From Saccharobesus litoralis (GTDB lineage Bacteria; Pseudomonadota; Gammaproteobacteria; Enterobacterales; Alteromonadaceae), in NCBI RefSeq assembly GCF_003063625.1, contig NZ_CP026604.1, positions 5,434,065 through 5,498,064 on the forward strand: DNA of 64,000 bases, in the 5' to 3' direction. Below, in pieces: positions 17,756 to 27,800 of this stretch. How positions within the stretch are numbered: position 1 is the stretch's first letter; the number at the start of each line of letters is the position of its first letter. Position numbers and translations under genes: made by a program. The notes below the pieces were generated by a model that was not told the origin of the DNA, searched no databases, and saw nothing but the letters and a program-made list of their open reading frames with translations.

Positions 17756-20700
17756 ATGAGCTTGCCAATTTCTGCTAATAAAAAACTCATTCTCATTGCC
17801 GTGAGCATTTGCTTACTGCCGAGTTTATTAACACTGTTCGGCGCTGACTTTTCTTCATTTAGTGCGCCCAATGCTGATTTTGTACAGACCAATGTAGCGG
17901 GTGTTTATTCTTCGTTAACCACATCGCTTTATCATGTCATGCTAGAGTGGACCGCAGTCACTATCGCATCGATTACAGCCCTAGCCTCACTGATACATTA
18001 CAAAGAAAATCGCGATGTAACCGTCCCCATCATCGGCATGGCTTTACTCTGTACGAGTTTCGTTGACGGTTTCTATATTTTTACAGCCATGCAAGTTATT
18101 GGCTCACAATCGAGTAATGTTGACGTTATCCCGTTTAACTGGACAGTTTCTCGCATATTTAATGCTAGTGTTATGCTAGTGGGTGCCATAATAAGTTATT
18201 GGCTTTTTCAGCAGCAAGCTAAATACAAAGCATCATTAAATAACTGGTTGACCATGTCTGGCATTAGCCTGACGTTTTGTTTAGCGTCTTATTTAACGAT
18301 TTCATTTACCGCCGACCTCAATTTAAGCAGCGAACAAATTTATCAAGATGCTCTATTAACCCGCCCGCTCGATATTATCCCATTAATCATATTTTCTTTA
18401 TGCGGTTGGTTTTTTTGGCTTTGGTATAAAAAAGAAAAGTCGAATATTAAATTTGCGCTAATGCTGAGTATTATTCCGGCTATCGTAACCCAATTGCATA
18501 TGGCATTTGGTTCATCTACTTTATTTGACAGCCACTTTAATATTGCCCACGGTTTGAAAATAGTGGCCTACCTATCCATTTTAATCGGCATTATTTTAGA
18601 CTTGATCGGCAAACAAAAAGAACAAGCCGCTAAACTGGCCGAAGCCCATAAATACATTGATGGTATCACCAACTCTGTGCCTTTCTTGTTGTCATATATT
18701 GACCATAACCAAGTCTATCAATTCACCAATGCTAATTATCCGAAATGGTTTGGCAACCGAGCTCATCGTTTTATTGGTAATACTGTGCAACAAAGTATCG
18801 GCAATAATATGTATCGTCGGCTGGAAGCACCGATCAATAAAGTATTAAGTGGTGAAGCCGTCAGCTTTGATAGCTTTATTGTAGACAAACATAATTTACG
18901 GCGCGACGTGCACATTAACTATACGCCAGACCTACAAGATAACGGCGAAGTAAGTGGTTTTTTTGTCACGGTAGAAGACATAACAGAAAGTAAAAGCAAT
19001 GAATCTCGCTTAAAGGATTTATCTTGGCGCTTAGACTTTGCATTAGCAGCCCCCAACATAGGCGTATGGGATTACAACTTAGAGACGCAAGAGCTACTAT
19101 GGGATGAGCGCATGTATTCACTATTTGGCTTAAACTCAAGTCAAAATGTTGATGCATATAAAGTCTGGGAAAAAGCCATGCACCCTGACGATATAGACAA
19201 AGTGCGTAAAGAGCTATTCCGCTGTATCAAGGTTGGCAAAGATTTTAATGTCGAGTTCCGTATTATTTGGCCCAATAAAGAAATTCACTTTATTGAAGCG
19301 CACGCTAAACTTTTCTCCAATGAGCATGGCCGCTTTACCCGCATTATCGGTACTAATACCGATATTACCGCGCAAAAAACCTTACAAATTGAACGCGAAC
19401 AAGCATTAGAAAAAGCCCAAGAGTCAACTAAGCTAAAATCTGAGTTTTTAGCCAGTATGAGTCATGAAATACGCACCCCGATGAATGGGGTTTTGGGTAT
19501 GCTCAGTTTAATCTTACAAAGTAAACTGGAGCCTGAGCAGCACCACTATGCGAATCTAGCCAAAACAAGTGCCGAATCATTGCTCAATATTATTAATGAC
19601 ATTCTCGACTTTTCAAAAATTGAAGCGGGTAAAATGGAACTTGAACTGCTCGATTTTAATCTACGTGGTTTGATTGGGGATTTTGCCGAAGCCATTGCCG
19701 AGCGCGCTCATTCCAAAGGGCTTGAGTTGATTGTCGATGTCACCCAAATTGAGCAATCTATGGTGTGTGGTGATCCCGGTAGAATAAGACAAATCCTGAC
19801 AAATTTAGTCGGTAACGCCATCAAGTTTACCGAACAGGGCGAAGTGGTTATTCGAGCTGAATTAACCGATAGCAAACAAGGCTATTACAATTTAACTTGC
19901 TCTGTCACCGACACAGGTATAGGCATTAGCGAAAAGCAACAGCAAGCCATTTTCTCGTCATTTACTCAGGTTGATGCATCGACAACACGCAAGTACGGCG
20001 GTACAGGTTTAGGGCTATCTATCGTTAAGCAACTTTGCCACTTAATGCAAGGCACTATTGAAGTGTCGAGTGAACAAGGTAAAGGCAGTTGTTTTACATT
20101 TACCATTGAAATAGCCAAAGGCGAAGAACAAGCCATAAGCCAACCTAAGGTTGATATTAGCAACAGCCACATATTGATTGTTGATGATAATCAAACAAGT
20201 CGCCAAGTAATGGCCAAGCAATTAACGTTATGGGGGGCGAAAGTCAGCCAAGCTGACGATGCGACAAGCGCCTTACAGCAACTATCAATGAGTCCAAGCA
20301 TACAAGTCGCCTTCATTGATATGCATATGTCAACAATGGACGGTTTAGAGCTAGGCAAAAAAATACGACAAAATCATCAATGGCAAAGCCTTAAACTCGT
20401 CATGATGAAATCCATGGCAAGTCGAGGAGATGATCAACTTATCTCCAATATCGGGTTCGACGCTTACTTCCGCAAGCCTATTACCATAGCTAATCTACAA
20501 AACACTTTGTCACTGATGGAAACAGAGCCCAATCGCAACCCTATCGCTAAATACAGATTAGACACAAATTTAACGACTGAAACTAACAAACCAACAACCA
20601 GTAAATGGCCAGAACATTTACGTATTTTATTAGTTGAAGATAACGTCATTAACCAAACTGTAGCGGAAGCGTTATTGCAAACCATGGATCTCACTTGTGA

Positions 20701-21028
20701 CATAGTCAACAACGGATTAGAAGCATTGGATGCGCTTAAACAAGCTCCGCAAGATAGACCATATACCTTACTACTCATGGACTGCCAAATGCCTGAAATG
20801 GATGGTTATGAAGCCACTCGAGCCATTAGAGCTGGGCAAGCAGGTGATAAAAATGCGGCAGTAGCCATTATTGCGCTAACCGCGAATGCCATGAAAGGCG
20901 ACAAAGATAAATGTATCCAAGCCGGTATGGATGACTACCTAACTAAGCCAATCGATGAAGCCAAGTTAGAACAAAAAATACGCCAATGGACAAACCAAAC
21001 CCGCAGTCTAATCGATTGTATTGAATAG
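17756..21028 (+). CDS. Membrane hybrid histidine kinase with two PAS and two receiver domains
   Basis: A 1090-residue sensor kinase. Residues 1-285 form a multi-helix membrane sensor of the MASE3/MASE4 type ([32 protein letters not shown]). A PAS domain (about 300-410) and a second PAS/PAC (about 425-540) follow. The HisKA domain has phospho-acceptor His570 in [10 protein letters not shown], and the ATPase domain has N box NLVGNAIK, G1 DTGIGI and G2 GTGLGLS. Receiver 1 has Asp855 and receiver 2 has Asp1009 in [13 protein letters not shown], so both look functional. No Hpt domain or DNA-binding output is present, so phosphate must pass to a separate protein. No clear ribosome binding site precedes the ATG. 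A paralogue lies directly downstream. Confidence 0.95.
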   Translation: MSLPISANKKLILIAVSICLLPSLLTLFGADFSSFSAPNADFVQTNVAGVYSSLTTSLYHVMLEWTAVTIASITALASLIHYKENRDVTVPIIGMALLCTSFVDGFYIFTAMQVIGSQSSNVDVIPFNWTVSRIFNASVMLVGAIISYWLFQQQAKYKASLNNWLTMSGISLTFCLASYLTISFTADLNLSSEQIYQDALLTRPLDIIPLIIFSLCGWFFWLWYKKEKSNIKFALMLSIIPAIVTQLHMAFGSSTLFDSHFNIAHGLKIVAYLSILIGIILDLIGKQKEQAAKLAEAHKYIDGITNSVPFLLSYIDHNQVYQFTNANYPKWFGNRAHRFIGNTVQQSIGNNMYRRLEAPINKVLSGEAVSFDSFIVDKHNLRRDVHINYTPDLQDNGEVSGFFVTVEDITESKSNESRLKDLSWRLDFALAAPNIGVWDYNLETQELLWDERMYSLFGLNSSQNVDAYKVWEKAMHPDDIDKVRKELFRCIKVGKDFNVEFRIIWPNKEIHFIEAHAKLFSNEHGRFTRIIGTNTDITAQKTLQIEREQALEKAQESTKLKSEFLASMSHEIRTPMNGVLGMLSLILQSKLEPEQHHYANLAKTSAESLLNIINDILDFSKIEAGKMELELLDFNLRGLIGDFAEAIAERAHSKGLELIVDVTQIEQSMVCGDPGRIRQILTNLVGNAIKFTEQGEVVIRAELTDSKQGYYNLTCSVTDTGIGISEKQQQAIFSSFTQVDASTTRKYGGTGLGLSIVKQLCHLMQGTIEVSSEQGKGSCFTFTIEIAKGEEQAISQPKVDISNSHILIVDDNQTSRQVMAKQLTLWGAKVSQADDATSALQQLSMSPSIQVAFIDMHMSTMDGLELGKKIRQNHQWQSLKLVMMKSMASRGDDQLISNIGFDAYFRKPITIANLQNTLSLMETEPNRNPIAKYRLDTNLTTETNKPTTSKWPEHLRILLVEDNVINQTVAEALLQTMDLTCDIVNNGLEALDALKQAPQDRPYTLLLMDCQMPEMDGYEATRAIRAGQAGDKNAAVAIIALTANAMKGDKDKCIQAGMDDYLTKPIDEAKLEQKIRQWTNQTRSLIDCIE

Positions 21029-21073
21029 AAACAAGAAAATACACAGGATTCAGTTAGGGCTCCAACCCACGGT

Positions 21074-21128
21074 AAAAAGGGGAAACGCTAATGCAAGACT
21101 TGCTTGCTTATTTTCCCCTTAAGTTTTT
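21074..21128 (+). terminator. Probable terminator between the two kinase genes
   Basis: Arms AAGGGGAAA / TTTTCCCCTT enclose a second small repeat (GCAAG/CTTGC) and are followed by AAGTTTTT. It lies 45 bp after the first kinase stop, so the second kinase probably has its own promoter. Confidence 0.65.
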
Positions 21129-21195
21129 GTTCTCTATGGAAAATTAGGGATCTATCAACTAAATTATAGAGACTAAACCTTAACTAACAGTCACT

Positions 21196-24093
21196 ATGCA
21201 CCCTCTTGCTATTAAGTTATCTACTAAACAATGGATAGCTTGCATCGCTGTATTCATCTGCACACTACCAGCTTTACTTAATACTCTCGGGGTCGACTTT
21301 GCTTCCTATTCACATTCGTTACCTAACGATCAATCTCAGATCACCACAGATCGTATTTTTTATTCAATAGCCGGCGCTTTACATCATACATTATTGGAGT
21401 GGACAGCGGTCACTATAGCCTGTATGACTGCAATAGCGTCTTTAATCCATTATAAAGAAAATCGCGATGTCACTGTGCCCATTTTAGGCATGGCAATTTT
21501 AAGCGCAGGATTTGTCGATGCATTTCATACATTAGCCGCGACACGGATCATTGAAGCTAAAGCACCAAACACAGATTTTATTCCTTTCACTTGGGCTTTA
21601 TCTCGTATCTTTAATGCCTGTATTATCATTACCGGCACGGTTATCAGCTTATACATACTCAAGCGCCAATCTCGAACGAATCTCAATAACCATGGTTGGC
21701 TGTCATTATTCTTGATTAGTGCTCTGTTTTTCATTGTTGCTTATAGCGCAGTCACGTTAGCGGCTAACAATGAAAACTTGCCGCAAACCATGTTTAAAGA
21801 TGCGCTGATTACCCGCCCTTATGATGTTCTGCCCCTAGTGCTATTTATTATTGGTGGTGGTTTATTCGTACTATGGTATCGAACAGAGCCATCCAATATT
21901 AAGTTTGCCCTTATGCTCAGTATCGTGCCTGAAGTGGTTACTCAACTGCACATGGCATTTGGCAGTTCTGCGTTATTCGACAACCACTTTAATATTGCAC
22001 ATGGGCTTAAAGCACTCGCCTACCTTTCTATTTTTATTGGTATTTTGTTTGATTTAATGCAAAAGCAAAAAGAGCAAGCCTACGAGTTAGCGCAAGCGCG
22101 TAAGTACATAGATGGCATCACAAATGCGGTTCCATTTTTACTCTCGTACATAGATAAAAATGAAACGTATCAATTTGTTAATGTTAATTACCCCCAGTGG
22201 TTTAAGACACAAGACGGCAAATTTGTCGGTAAATCTGTGCGTAATTGTATAGGAGAAGCGAACTATCAAAGCCTGCAACCTCAAATACAACAAGTCTTAA
22301 GCGGTCAGGCTACGCATTTTCAAACCAATGTTACTGACAAAAATGCTCAACAAAGGATCGCTCATTTTAGTTACATACCAGATAAAGATCCTAGTGGGGA
22401 AATCAATGGATTTTTTGTTTCAATAGAAGATATTACTCAACAGAAAACCTTACAATTAGAGCTAGAACATGCATTGATTCAAGCTCAAGAGTCGACTCGG
22501 TTCAAATCTGAGTTTTTAGCCAGTATGAGCCATGAAATACGTACACCAATGAATGGCATACTTGGCATGCTAAGCTTAATTCTACAAACTGACTTACAGC
22601 CAGAACAAACTCGCTTTGCGACCCTGGCACAAAATAGTGCTCAGTCTCTGCTGACGATCATTAACGATATTCTCGATTTTTCTAAAATAGAAGCGGGTAA
22701 ATTAGAGCTAGAGCAAAGCGATTTTAACTTAGTGATCGTCATAGGAGAATTTACCGATACGATAGCGGAACGAGTGCAAGCAAAAGGCATCGAATTAGTA
22801 TTAGATATACAAGAGATCCGTCACCCCATAGTAAAAGGCGATCAAGGGCGACTGCGCCAAATATTAAATAACTTAGTGGGCAACGCCATCAAATTTACCG
22901 AGCAAGGTGAAATTGTCATCCGCGCAGAAGTCATTAAGGAAACAGCGCAAAGCTTTATTTTCAAATGCTGTGTGTCTGATACGGGTATCGGTATAGATAG
23001 CCAAAAACAATCCAGTATATTTTCTTCATTTACACAAGTTGACGCTTCAACCACGCGCAAATATGGCGGAACAGGGTTAGGCTTATCAATTGTAAAACAG
23101 CTATGTCAATTAATGGGCGGCGATATTTCGGTAACAAGCCAAGTAGGCCAAGGCAGTCAATTTACCTTCAGCATACCATTAGAAAAAAGCGCCAACTCTA
23201 AAATTCAAAGCCCGAATACTGACTTTAACCTTGTTTCCATTTTAGTGGTAGACGATCACGATACCAGTCGAGGCGCTATAGCTAAACAACTCGAAGCGTG
23301 GGGAGCAAAAGTAACACAGGCTAATAGCGCCCAAGCCTGTTTAGATATTGTTGCCCACGAACAAGGGTTTCAAGTCGCCTTTATCAATTTGCAGATGCCC
23401 AATATCGACGGCGCTGAACTCGGTAAGTTACTAAAACAAAACCCTAATTTAGATGATTTAAAATTGGTGCTCATGACCCCAATACTAAATCAAGGAGATA
23501 CTAGCCATTATGCTGCAATGGGATTTGATGCTCACTTTTCTAAACCCGCTACACCATCTGATTTATTCGATGCCTTATCTATCGTATTAAATTCAAACTT
23601 GAAAGCGTCCGTTAACATCTCCTTCAACACCACACTAAACTCCTCTAATAATAGTGAATTAGACACACCACCAGACTGCATTACAACACAGTACACTTGG
23701 CCGCAAAATTTACGTTTACTGTTAGTAGAAGATAACTTCGTTAACCAATCTGTGGTGCAAGCCATGCTGCAAAACTTAGAACTAGATTGTGATACTGTGG
23801 AAAATGGCGTCGAGGCAATCAAGGCAATTGAGCATAACAGCTACACATTGATACTTATGGATTGCCAAATGCCAGAAATGGACGGCTACGAAGCAACACA
23901 AGCCATTAGATTAGGAAAAGCTGGTGACGCCAATAAAAATGTCATCATCATTGCACTAACAGCCAATGCTATGAAAGGCGATAAAGAAAAGTGCCTAAAT
24001 GCCGGTATGAATGACTATTTAACCAAACCGCTTAACGCGAAAGATTTACAAGACAAGCTAACGCTTTGGGCCAATAAGCTCGATCACGCCTGA
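21196..24093 (+). CDS. Membrane hybrid histidine kinase with a degenerate first receiver
   Basis: A 965-residue paralogue of the upstream kinase, with the same membrane sensor (residues 1-290, [33 protein letters not shown]), one PAS domain (about 305-415), HisKA with His446 in [10 protein letters not shown], ATPase domain ([21 protein letters not shown]) and two receivers. It lacks the second PAS domain of the neighbour. In receiver 1 the phospho-acceptor position is Asn731 ([12 protein letters not shown]) instead of Asp, so this receiver should not be phosphorylated there. Receiver 2 keeps Asp889. The pair arose by tandem duplication and then diverged in input and receiver function. No clear ribosome binding site was seen. 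Confidence 0.95.
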   Translation: MHPLAIKLSTKQWIACIAVFICTLPALLNTLGVDFASYSHSLPNDQSQITTDRIFYSIAGALHHTLLEWTAVTIACMTAIASLIHYKENRDVTVPILGMAILSAGFVDAFHTLAATRIIEAKAPNTDFIPFTWALSRIFNACIIITGTVISLYILKRQSRTNLNNHGWLSLFLISALFFIVAYSAVTLAANNENLPQTMFKDALITRPYDVLPLVLFIIGGGLFVLWYRTEPSNIKFALMLSIVPEVVTQLHMAFGSSALFDNHFNIAHGLKALAYLSIFIGILFDLMQKQKEQAYELAQARKYIDGITNAVPFLLSYIDKNETYQFVNVNYPQWFKTQDGKFVGKSVRNCIGEANYQSLQPQIQQVLSGQATHFQTNVTDKNAQQRIAHFSYIPDKDPSGEINGFFVSIEDITQQKTLQLELEHALIQAQESTRFKSEFLASMSHEIRTPMNGILGMLSLILQTDLQPEQTRFATLAQNSAQSLLTIINDILDFSKIEAGKLELEQSDFNLVIVIGEFTDTIAERVQAKGIELVLDIQEIRHPIVKGDQGRLRQILNNLVGNAIKFTEQGEIVIRAEVIKETAQSFIFKCCVSDTGIGIDSQKQSSIFSSFTQVDASTTRKYGGTGLGLSIVKQLCQLMGGDISVTSQVGQGSQFTFSIPLEKSANSKIQSPNTDFNLVSILVVDDHDTSRGAIAKQLEAWGAKVTQANSAQACLDIVAHEQGFQVAFINLQMPNIDGAELGKLLKQNPNLDDLKLVLMTPILNQGDTSHYAAMGFDAHFSKPATPSDLFDALSIVLNSNLKASVNISFNTTLNSSNNSELDTPPDCITTQYTWPQNLRLLLVEDNFVNQSVVQAMLQNLELDCDTVENGVEAIKAIEHNSYTLILMDCQMPEMDGYEATQAIRLGKAGDANKNVIIIALTANAMKGDKEKCLNAGMNDYLTKPLNAKDLQDKLTLWANKLDHA

Positions 24094-24186
24094 ATAAAAA
24101 TGAATGATCTTCGCGATATTGCTTTGCGACATTTAGCGCATAAAGGTTGGGGGAATAAAGCTGGGGATAAAAACAAAGTAGCACAA

Positions 24187-24224
24187 ATAAAAAATCCCCA
24201 TCGTTTAACAAACGATGGGGATTT
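24187..24224 (-). terminator. acnB: Rho-independent terminator of acnB
   Basis: A 15-bp perfect stem (AAATCCCCATCGTTT and its complement) with a 3-nt loop. On the leftward transcript it is followed by a T-rich run, 47 bp after the acnB stop. It could also stop the rightward kinase transcript. Confidence 0.88.
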
Positions 24225-24270
24225 AAACTTTATCAAAACAGAAAATTATAAACTGTTTTTCAAATCAAGC

Positions 24271-27078
24271 TTATACACGCTGAGCTGGAATAGCTTGACC
24301 AAACTTAGTTGTCATCGCTTCTTTAGGTGGCTCGAACTTAGTTAAGTCGATGCCTTCTACTGCAGCTTTGTATTCTTCAGTCGTTGGGAAACGACCTAAT
24401 ACGGTAGAAAGAACAACTAATGGCGTTGAACCAAGTAAAGATTCACCTTTCTTCTCTGCAGAGTCAGCTACAACACGACCTTGGAAAAGACGAGTTGAAG
24501 TCGCTAATACAGTGTCACCTGGTTCCGCTTTTTCTTGGTTACCCATACATAAGTTACAGCCTGGGCGTTCTAAGTATAAGATGTTTTCGTAAGTCTTACG
24601 CGCAGCACCTTTCGGGTTTTCGTCGTCAAATACGAAACCTGAGTACTTCTCTAAAATCTCCCAGTCACCTTCAGCTTTTAACTCATCAACAATGTTGTAT
24701 GTTGGTGGCGCAACAACTAATGGTGCTTTGAATTCGATAGAACCGTTTTGCTTTTCTAAGTTACGGAACATTTGCGCGATGATTTGCATGTCACCTTTGT
24801 GAACCATACAAGAACCAACGAAACCTAAATCTACTGGACGACCATCGTAGTATGAAACAGGGCGAATAACATCGTGCGTGTAACGCTTAGAAATATCTTC
24901 GTTGTTTACATCAGGGTCAGCAATCATTGGCTCAGTGATAGCGTCTAAGTCAACCACAACTTCTGCGTAGTACTTAGCGTTGTCATCTGGTGCCAATGCT
25001 GGTTGCTCACCAGACTTGATACCAGCAATACGCTCGTCAGCTAACTTAATTAAGCCGGCTAACATGCCTGCTTCGTTATCCATACCCTTGTCGATCATGA
25101 TTTGGATACGGCTCTTAGCCAACTCGATAGACTCGATTAATGTAGCATCGTTTGAAATACAAACAGACGCTTTAGCTTTCATTTCAGCTGTCCAGTCAGT
25201 GAACGTGAACGCTTGGTCTGCTAATAAAGTACCAATGTGAACTTCAATTACGCGACCTTGGAATACGTTCTCACCGCCAAACTGCTTAAGCATTTGAGCT
25301 TGAGTTGCATGTACGATATCACGGAAGTCCATGTGATCAGCCATTTTACCTTTAAAGGTAACTTTAACTGAATCAGGGATTGGCATAGCAGCTTCACCAG
25401 TTGCAAGTGCAGTTGCAACCGTACCAGAGTCAGCACCGAATGCGACACCTTTAGACATACGCGTATGTGAGTCACCACCGATAATGATAGCGCGGTCATC
25501 AACTGTGATGTCATTCAATACTTTGTGAATAACGTCAGTCATTGAGTGGTAAACACCTTTCGGGTCACGAGCAGTGATAAGACCGAACTTATTCATGAAT
25601 GCCATTAACTTAGGAATGTTAGCTTGTGCTTTAGCATCCCATACTGACGCAGTGTGACAACCTGATTGGTATGCACCGTCAACCGAAGGAGAAATAGTAG
25701 AAGCCGCCATAGCTTCTAACTCTTGGGCAGTCATAGGACCAGTCGTGTCCTGTGAACCAACGATGTTAACTTTTACACGAACGTTAGAACCTGCGTGTAA
25801 AGGCGTGTCTGAAGCAACACCTACAGCGTTATTGTTGAAGATTTTCTCAACTGCGGTTAAACCTTGACCTTCGTGTGAAATTTCTTTAGATGGTGCGTAA
25901 ACCACTGGTGCTTCAACACCCAAAGTTTCAGCAGCAAATGTTTGTAATTTCTTACCGAATACAACCGCGTAAGAACCACCTGCTTTCATGAACTCAAGCT
26001 TTTGTGGAGTAAATGCAGCAGCAACGTCAACTAACTCTTCGTCGCCTTTGTATAACTTCTTAGCTTTAGTATCGATAGTTAAAACAGTACCCGTCTCAAC
26101 TGAGTATGCTTCTTCTAATACTGGGTCGCCGTTAGCATCAGTAACAACATTACCCGCTTCGTCGGTTTTCTTAACCCAGTTTTTAAGGTCAAGACCAATA
26201 CCACCAGTTACATCAACGGTAGTTAAGAAGATTGGCGCGATACCGTTAGTACCGGCAACAACAGGAGCGATGTTGATGAATGGAACATATGGAGAAGCTT
26301 GTTTACCCGCCCATAATGCAACGTTGTTAACACCAGACATACGTGATGAACCAACACCCATAGTGCCTTTTTCAGCGATAAGCATAACTTTCGCGTTAGG
26401 GTGCTTCTTCTGTAAGGCAACGATTTCTTGTTGCGCTTCAGGTGTGATCATACATTGGCCATGTAATTCACGGTCTGCACGAGAGTGTGACTGGTGACCA
26501 GGTGATAATAAGTCAGTTGAGATATCACCTACACCTGCGATGTATGTAACAACTTCAATTTTTTCTTGAACTTCTGGCAGCTTAGTGAAGAATTCAGCTT
26601 GAGCGAAGCTTTCTAAGATGTCTTTACAGATTGGGCAACCTTTTTCGAAAGCTGCTTTTAATCTGTCAGTGTCTGCTTCGTATAAGAAGACTTGAGTTTT
26701 TAAAACTTCAGCAGCTTGCTTAGCGATGTCTGCGTCTGTGCCGTCGATAACTAAATCAAGTAATACTTCGATTGAAGGACCACCTTTCATGTGAGAAAGC
26801 AATTCAAATGCAAACTCAACTGAAATTTCAGCAACTACTTCTTTACCTAAAATGATGTCTTTTAAGAAAGCAGCTTTAACGCCCGCAGCACTTGTTGTAC
26901 CTGGAAGCGTATTGTAAATAAAGAATTTCAACGAGTCTTGACGATACTCGTTAGCTGTATCTTTAATTTGGGCAATAATTTCAGATAGCAATTCAGCGCT
27001 ATCAATCGGCTTAGGGTTTAAACCAAGTTCCGTTTTACGGGTCTCGATTTCAGCCATATATTCTTGATATAGACTCAT
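24271..27078 (-). CDS. acnB: Bifunctional aconitate hydratase 2 / 2-methylisocitrate dehydratase
   Basis: AcnB converts citrate to isocitrate in the TCA cycle through a [4Fe-4S] cluster. The cluster cysteines are in GSCMVHK and PGCNLCMGN near the C terminus. The swivel and HEAT-like domains come first, as in all AcnB. At 935 residues it is about 70 longer than the 865-residue E. coli enzyme, with an additional segment around DEAGNVVTDANGDPVLEEA and many blocks that differ from the enteric type, so it belongs to another AcnB subfamily. GGAG precedes the ATG. The 287-bp upstream gap should hold its own promoter. It sits near lpd as in E. coli. Confidence 0.96.
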   Translation of the reverse strand: MSLYQEYMAEIETRKTELGLNPKPIDSAELLSEIIAQIKDTANEYRQDSLKFFIYNTLPGTTSAAGVKAAFLKDIILGKEVVAEISVEFAFELLSHMKGGPSIEVLLDLVIDGTDADIAKQAAEVLKTQVFLYEADTDRLKAAFEKGCPICKDILESFAQAEFFTKLPEVQEKIEVVTYIAGVGDISTDLLSPGHQSHSRADRELHGQCMITPEAQQEIVALQKKHPNAKVMLIAEKGTMGVGSSRMSGVNNVALWAGKQASPYVPFINIAPVVAGTNGIAPIFLTTVDVTGGIGLDLKNWVKKTDEAGNVVTDANGDPVLEEAYSVETGTVLTIDTKAKKLYKGDEELVDVAAAFTPQKLEFMKAGGSYAVVFGKKLQTFAAETLGVEAPVVYAPSKEISHEGQGLTAVEKIFNNNAVGVASDTPLHAGSNVRVKVNIVGSQDTTGPMTAQELEAMAASTISPSVDGAYQSGCHTASVWDAKAQANIPKLMAFMNKFGLITARDPKGVYHSMTDVIHKVLNDITVDDRAIIIGGDSHTRMSKGVAFGADSGTVATALATGEAAMPIPDSVKVTFKGKMADHMDFRDIVHATQAQMLKQFGGENVFQGRVIEVHIGTLLADQAFTFTDWTAEMKAKASVCISNDATLIESIELAKSRIQIMIDKGMDNEAGMLAGLIKLADERIAGIKSGEQPALAPDDNAKYYAEVVVDLDAITEPMIADPDVNNEDISKRYTHDVIRPVSYYDGRPVDLGFVGSCMVHKGDMQIIAQMFRNLEKQNGSIEFKAPLVVAPPTYNIVDELKAEGDWEILEKYSGFVFDDENPKGAARKTYENILYLERPGCNLCMGNQEKAEPGDTVLATSTRLFQGRVVADSAEKKGESLLGSTPLVVLSTVLGRFPTTEEYKAAVEGIDLTKFEPPKEAMTTKFGQAIPAQRV

Positions 27079-27365
27079 AGAATAATCTCCGGGCGAATAA
27101 TAATGATAATAAATCTTTATTGGTTCACGTGATAAGCATTTTTAAGAGCTGGGCGTTATCACAGTGAATAAAAATTCTGCTCAATTTGTGTGCGTGACAA
27201 GCAGCTAACACTACCGACACAAAAAATTTTTCAAAGTATAAGGGATAGGTAGTGTTTTTGCAGCCTAGTGTTGAAAAACTTAAGGTGATACCCGTCATAA
27301 CCTTGAGTGATAAGCTATAGCCAAGATATAAAACGGGGTAATGCAATCAACTCCTAATTTTAAAC

Positions 27366-27782
27366 TTATGACGCGACTAGAGCTGAGCGGATGGTATTTA
27401 ATCGAATAGCCAGTTCATCTTCATGATAGGGCTCATCTTGTAAATTACCCCATACAGGCGACGGCCAAACAGGATCGGTGTGATAACGGCCAATAATGTG
27501 CACATGCAACTGATTAACTACGTTACCAATTGCTGCGACATTGAGTTTATCTGGGCTAAAGGCATCTTGTACAACCGATGAAACTAGATTAATTTCTGCC
27601 AACAACTGAGTTTGCTGATTTGGATTGAGATCCGTGATCTCCGCAACATCCGCAACCTTAGGCACTAAAATTAACCAAGGCACCTGACTGTTATCCAACA
27701 ATAACAGCTTACTCAATTCTAATTCAGCGACTGTAAAACAATCGGCTTGTAAGCGAGGATCTAACGAGAATTCTTTTAACAT
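27366..27782 (-). CDS. HIT-family nucleotide hydrolase-like protein
   Basis: A 138-residue cytoplasmic protein of the histidine triad (HIT) superfamily, which hydrolyses or transfers nucleotide phosphates (for example diadenosine polyphosphates). The motif is QLHVHIIGR: the first two histidines are present, while the third position of the classical HxHxH triad is Ile, as in a common bacterial subgroup. The PVWPSPVWG segment follows. It begins 18 bp after the Cache-pLGIC gene and is probably co-transcribed with it. Substrate unknown. Confidence 0.85.
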   Translation of the reverse strand: MLKEFSLDPRLQADCFTVAELELSKLLLLDNSQVPWLILVPKVADVAEITDLNPNQQTQLLAEINLVSSVVQDAFSPDKLNVAAIGNVVNQLHVHIIGRYHTDPVWPSPVWGNLQDEPYHEDELAIRLNTIRSALVAS

Positions 27783-27800
27783 CTTGTTTGTCTTTTGATT

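Noticed and set aside
24100-24345. 81-codon frame after the second kinase
   Set aside because: It runs through the acnB terminator and into the acnB 3' end.
25988-26497. 169-codon rightward open frame opposite acnB
   Set aside because: Antisense shadow of a strongly biased gene; no family resemblance.
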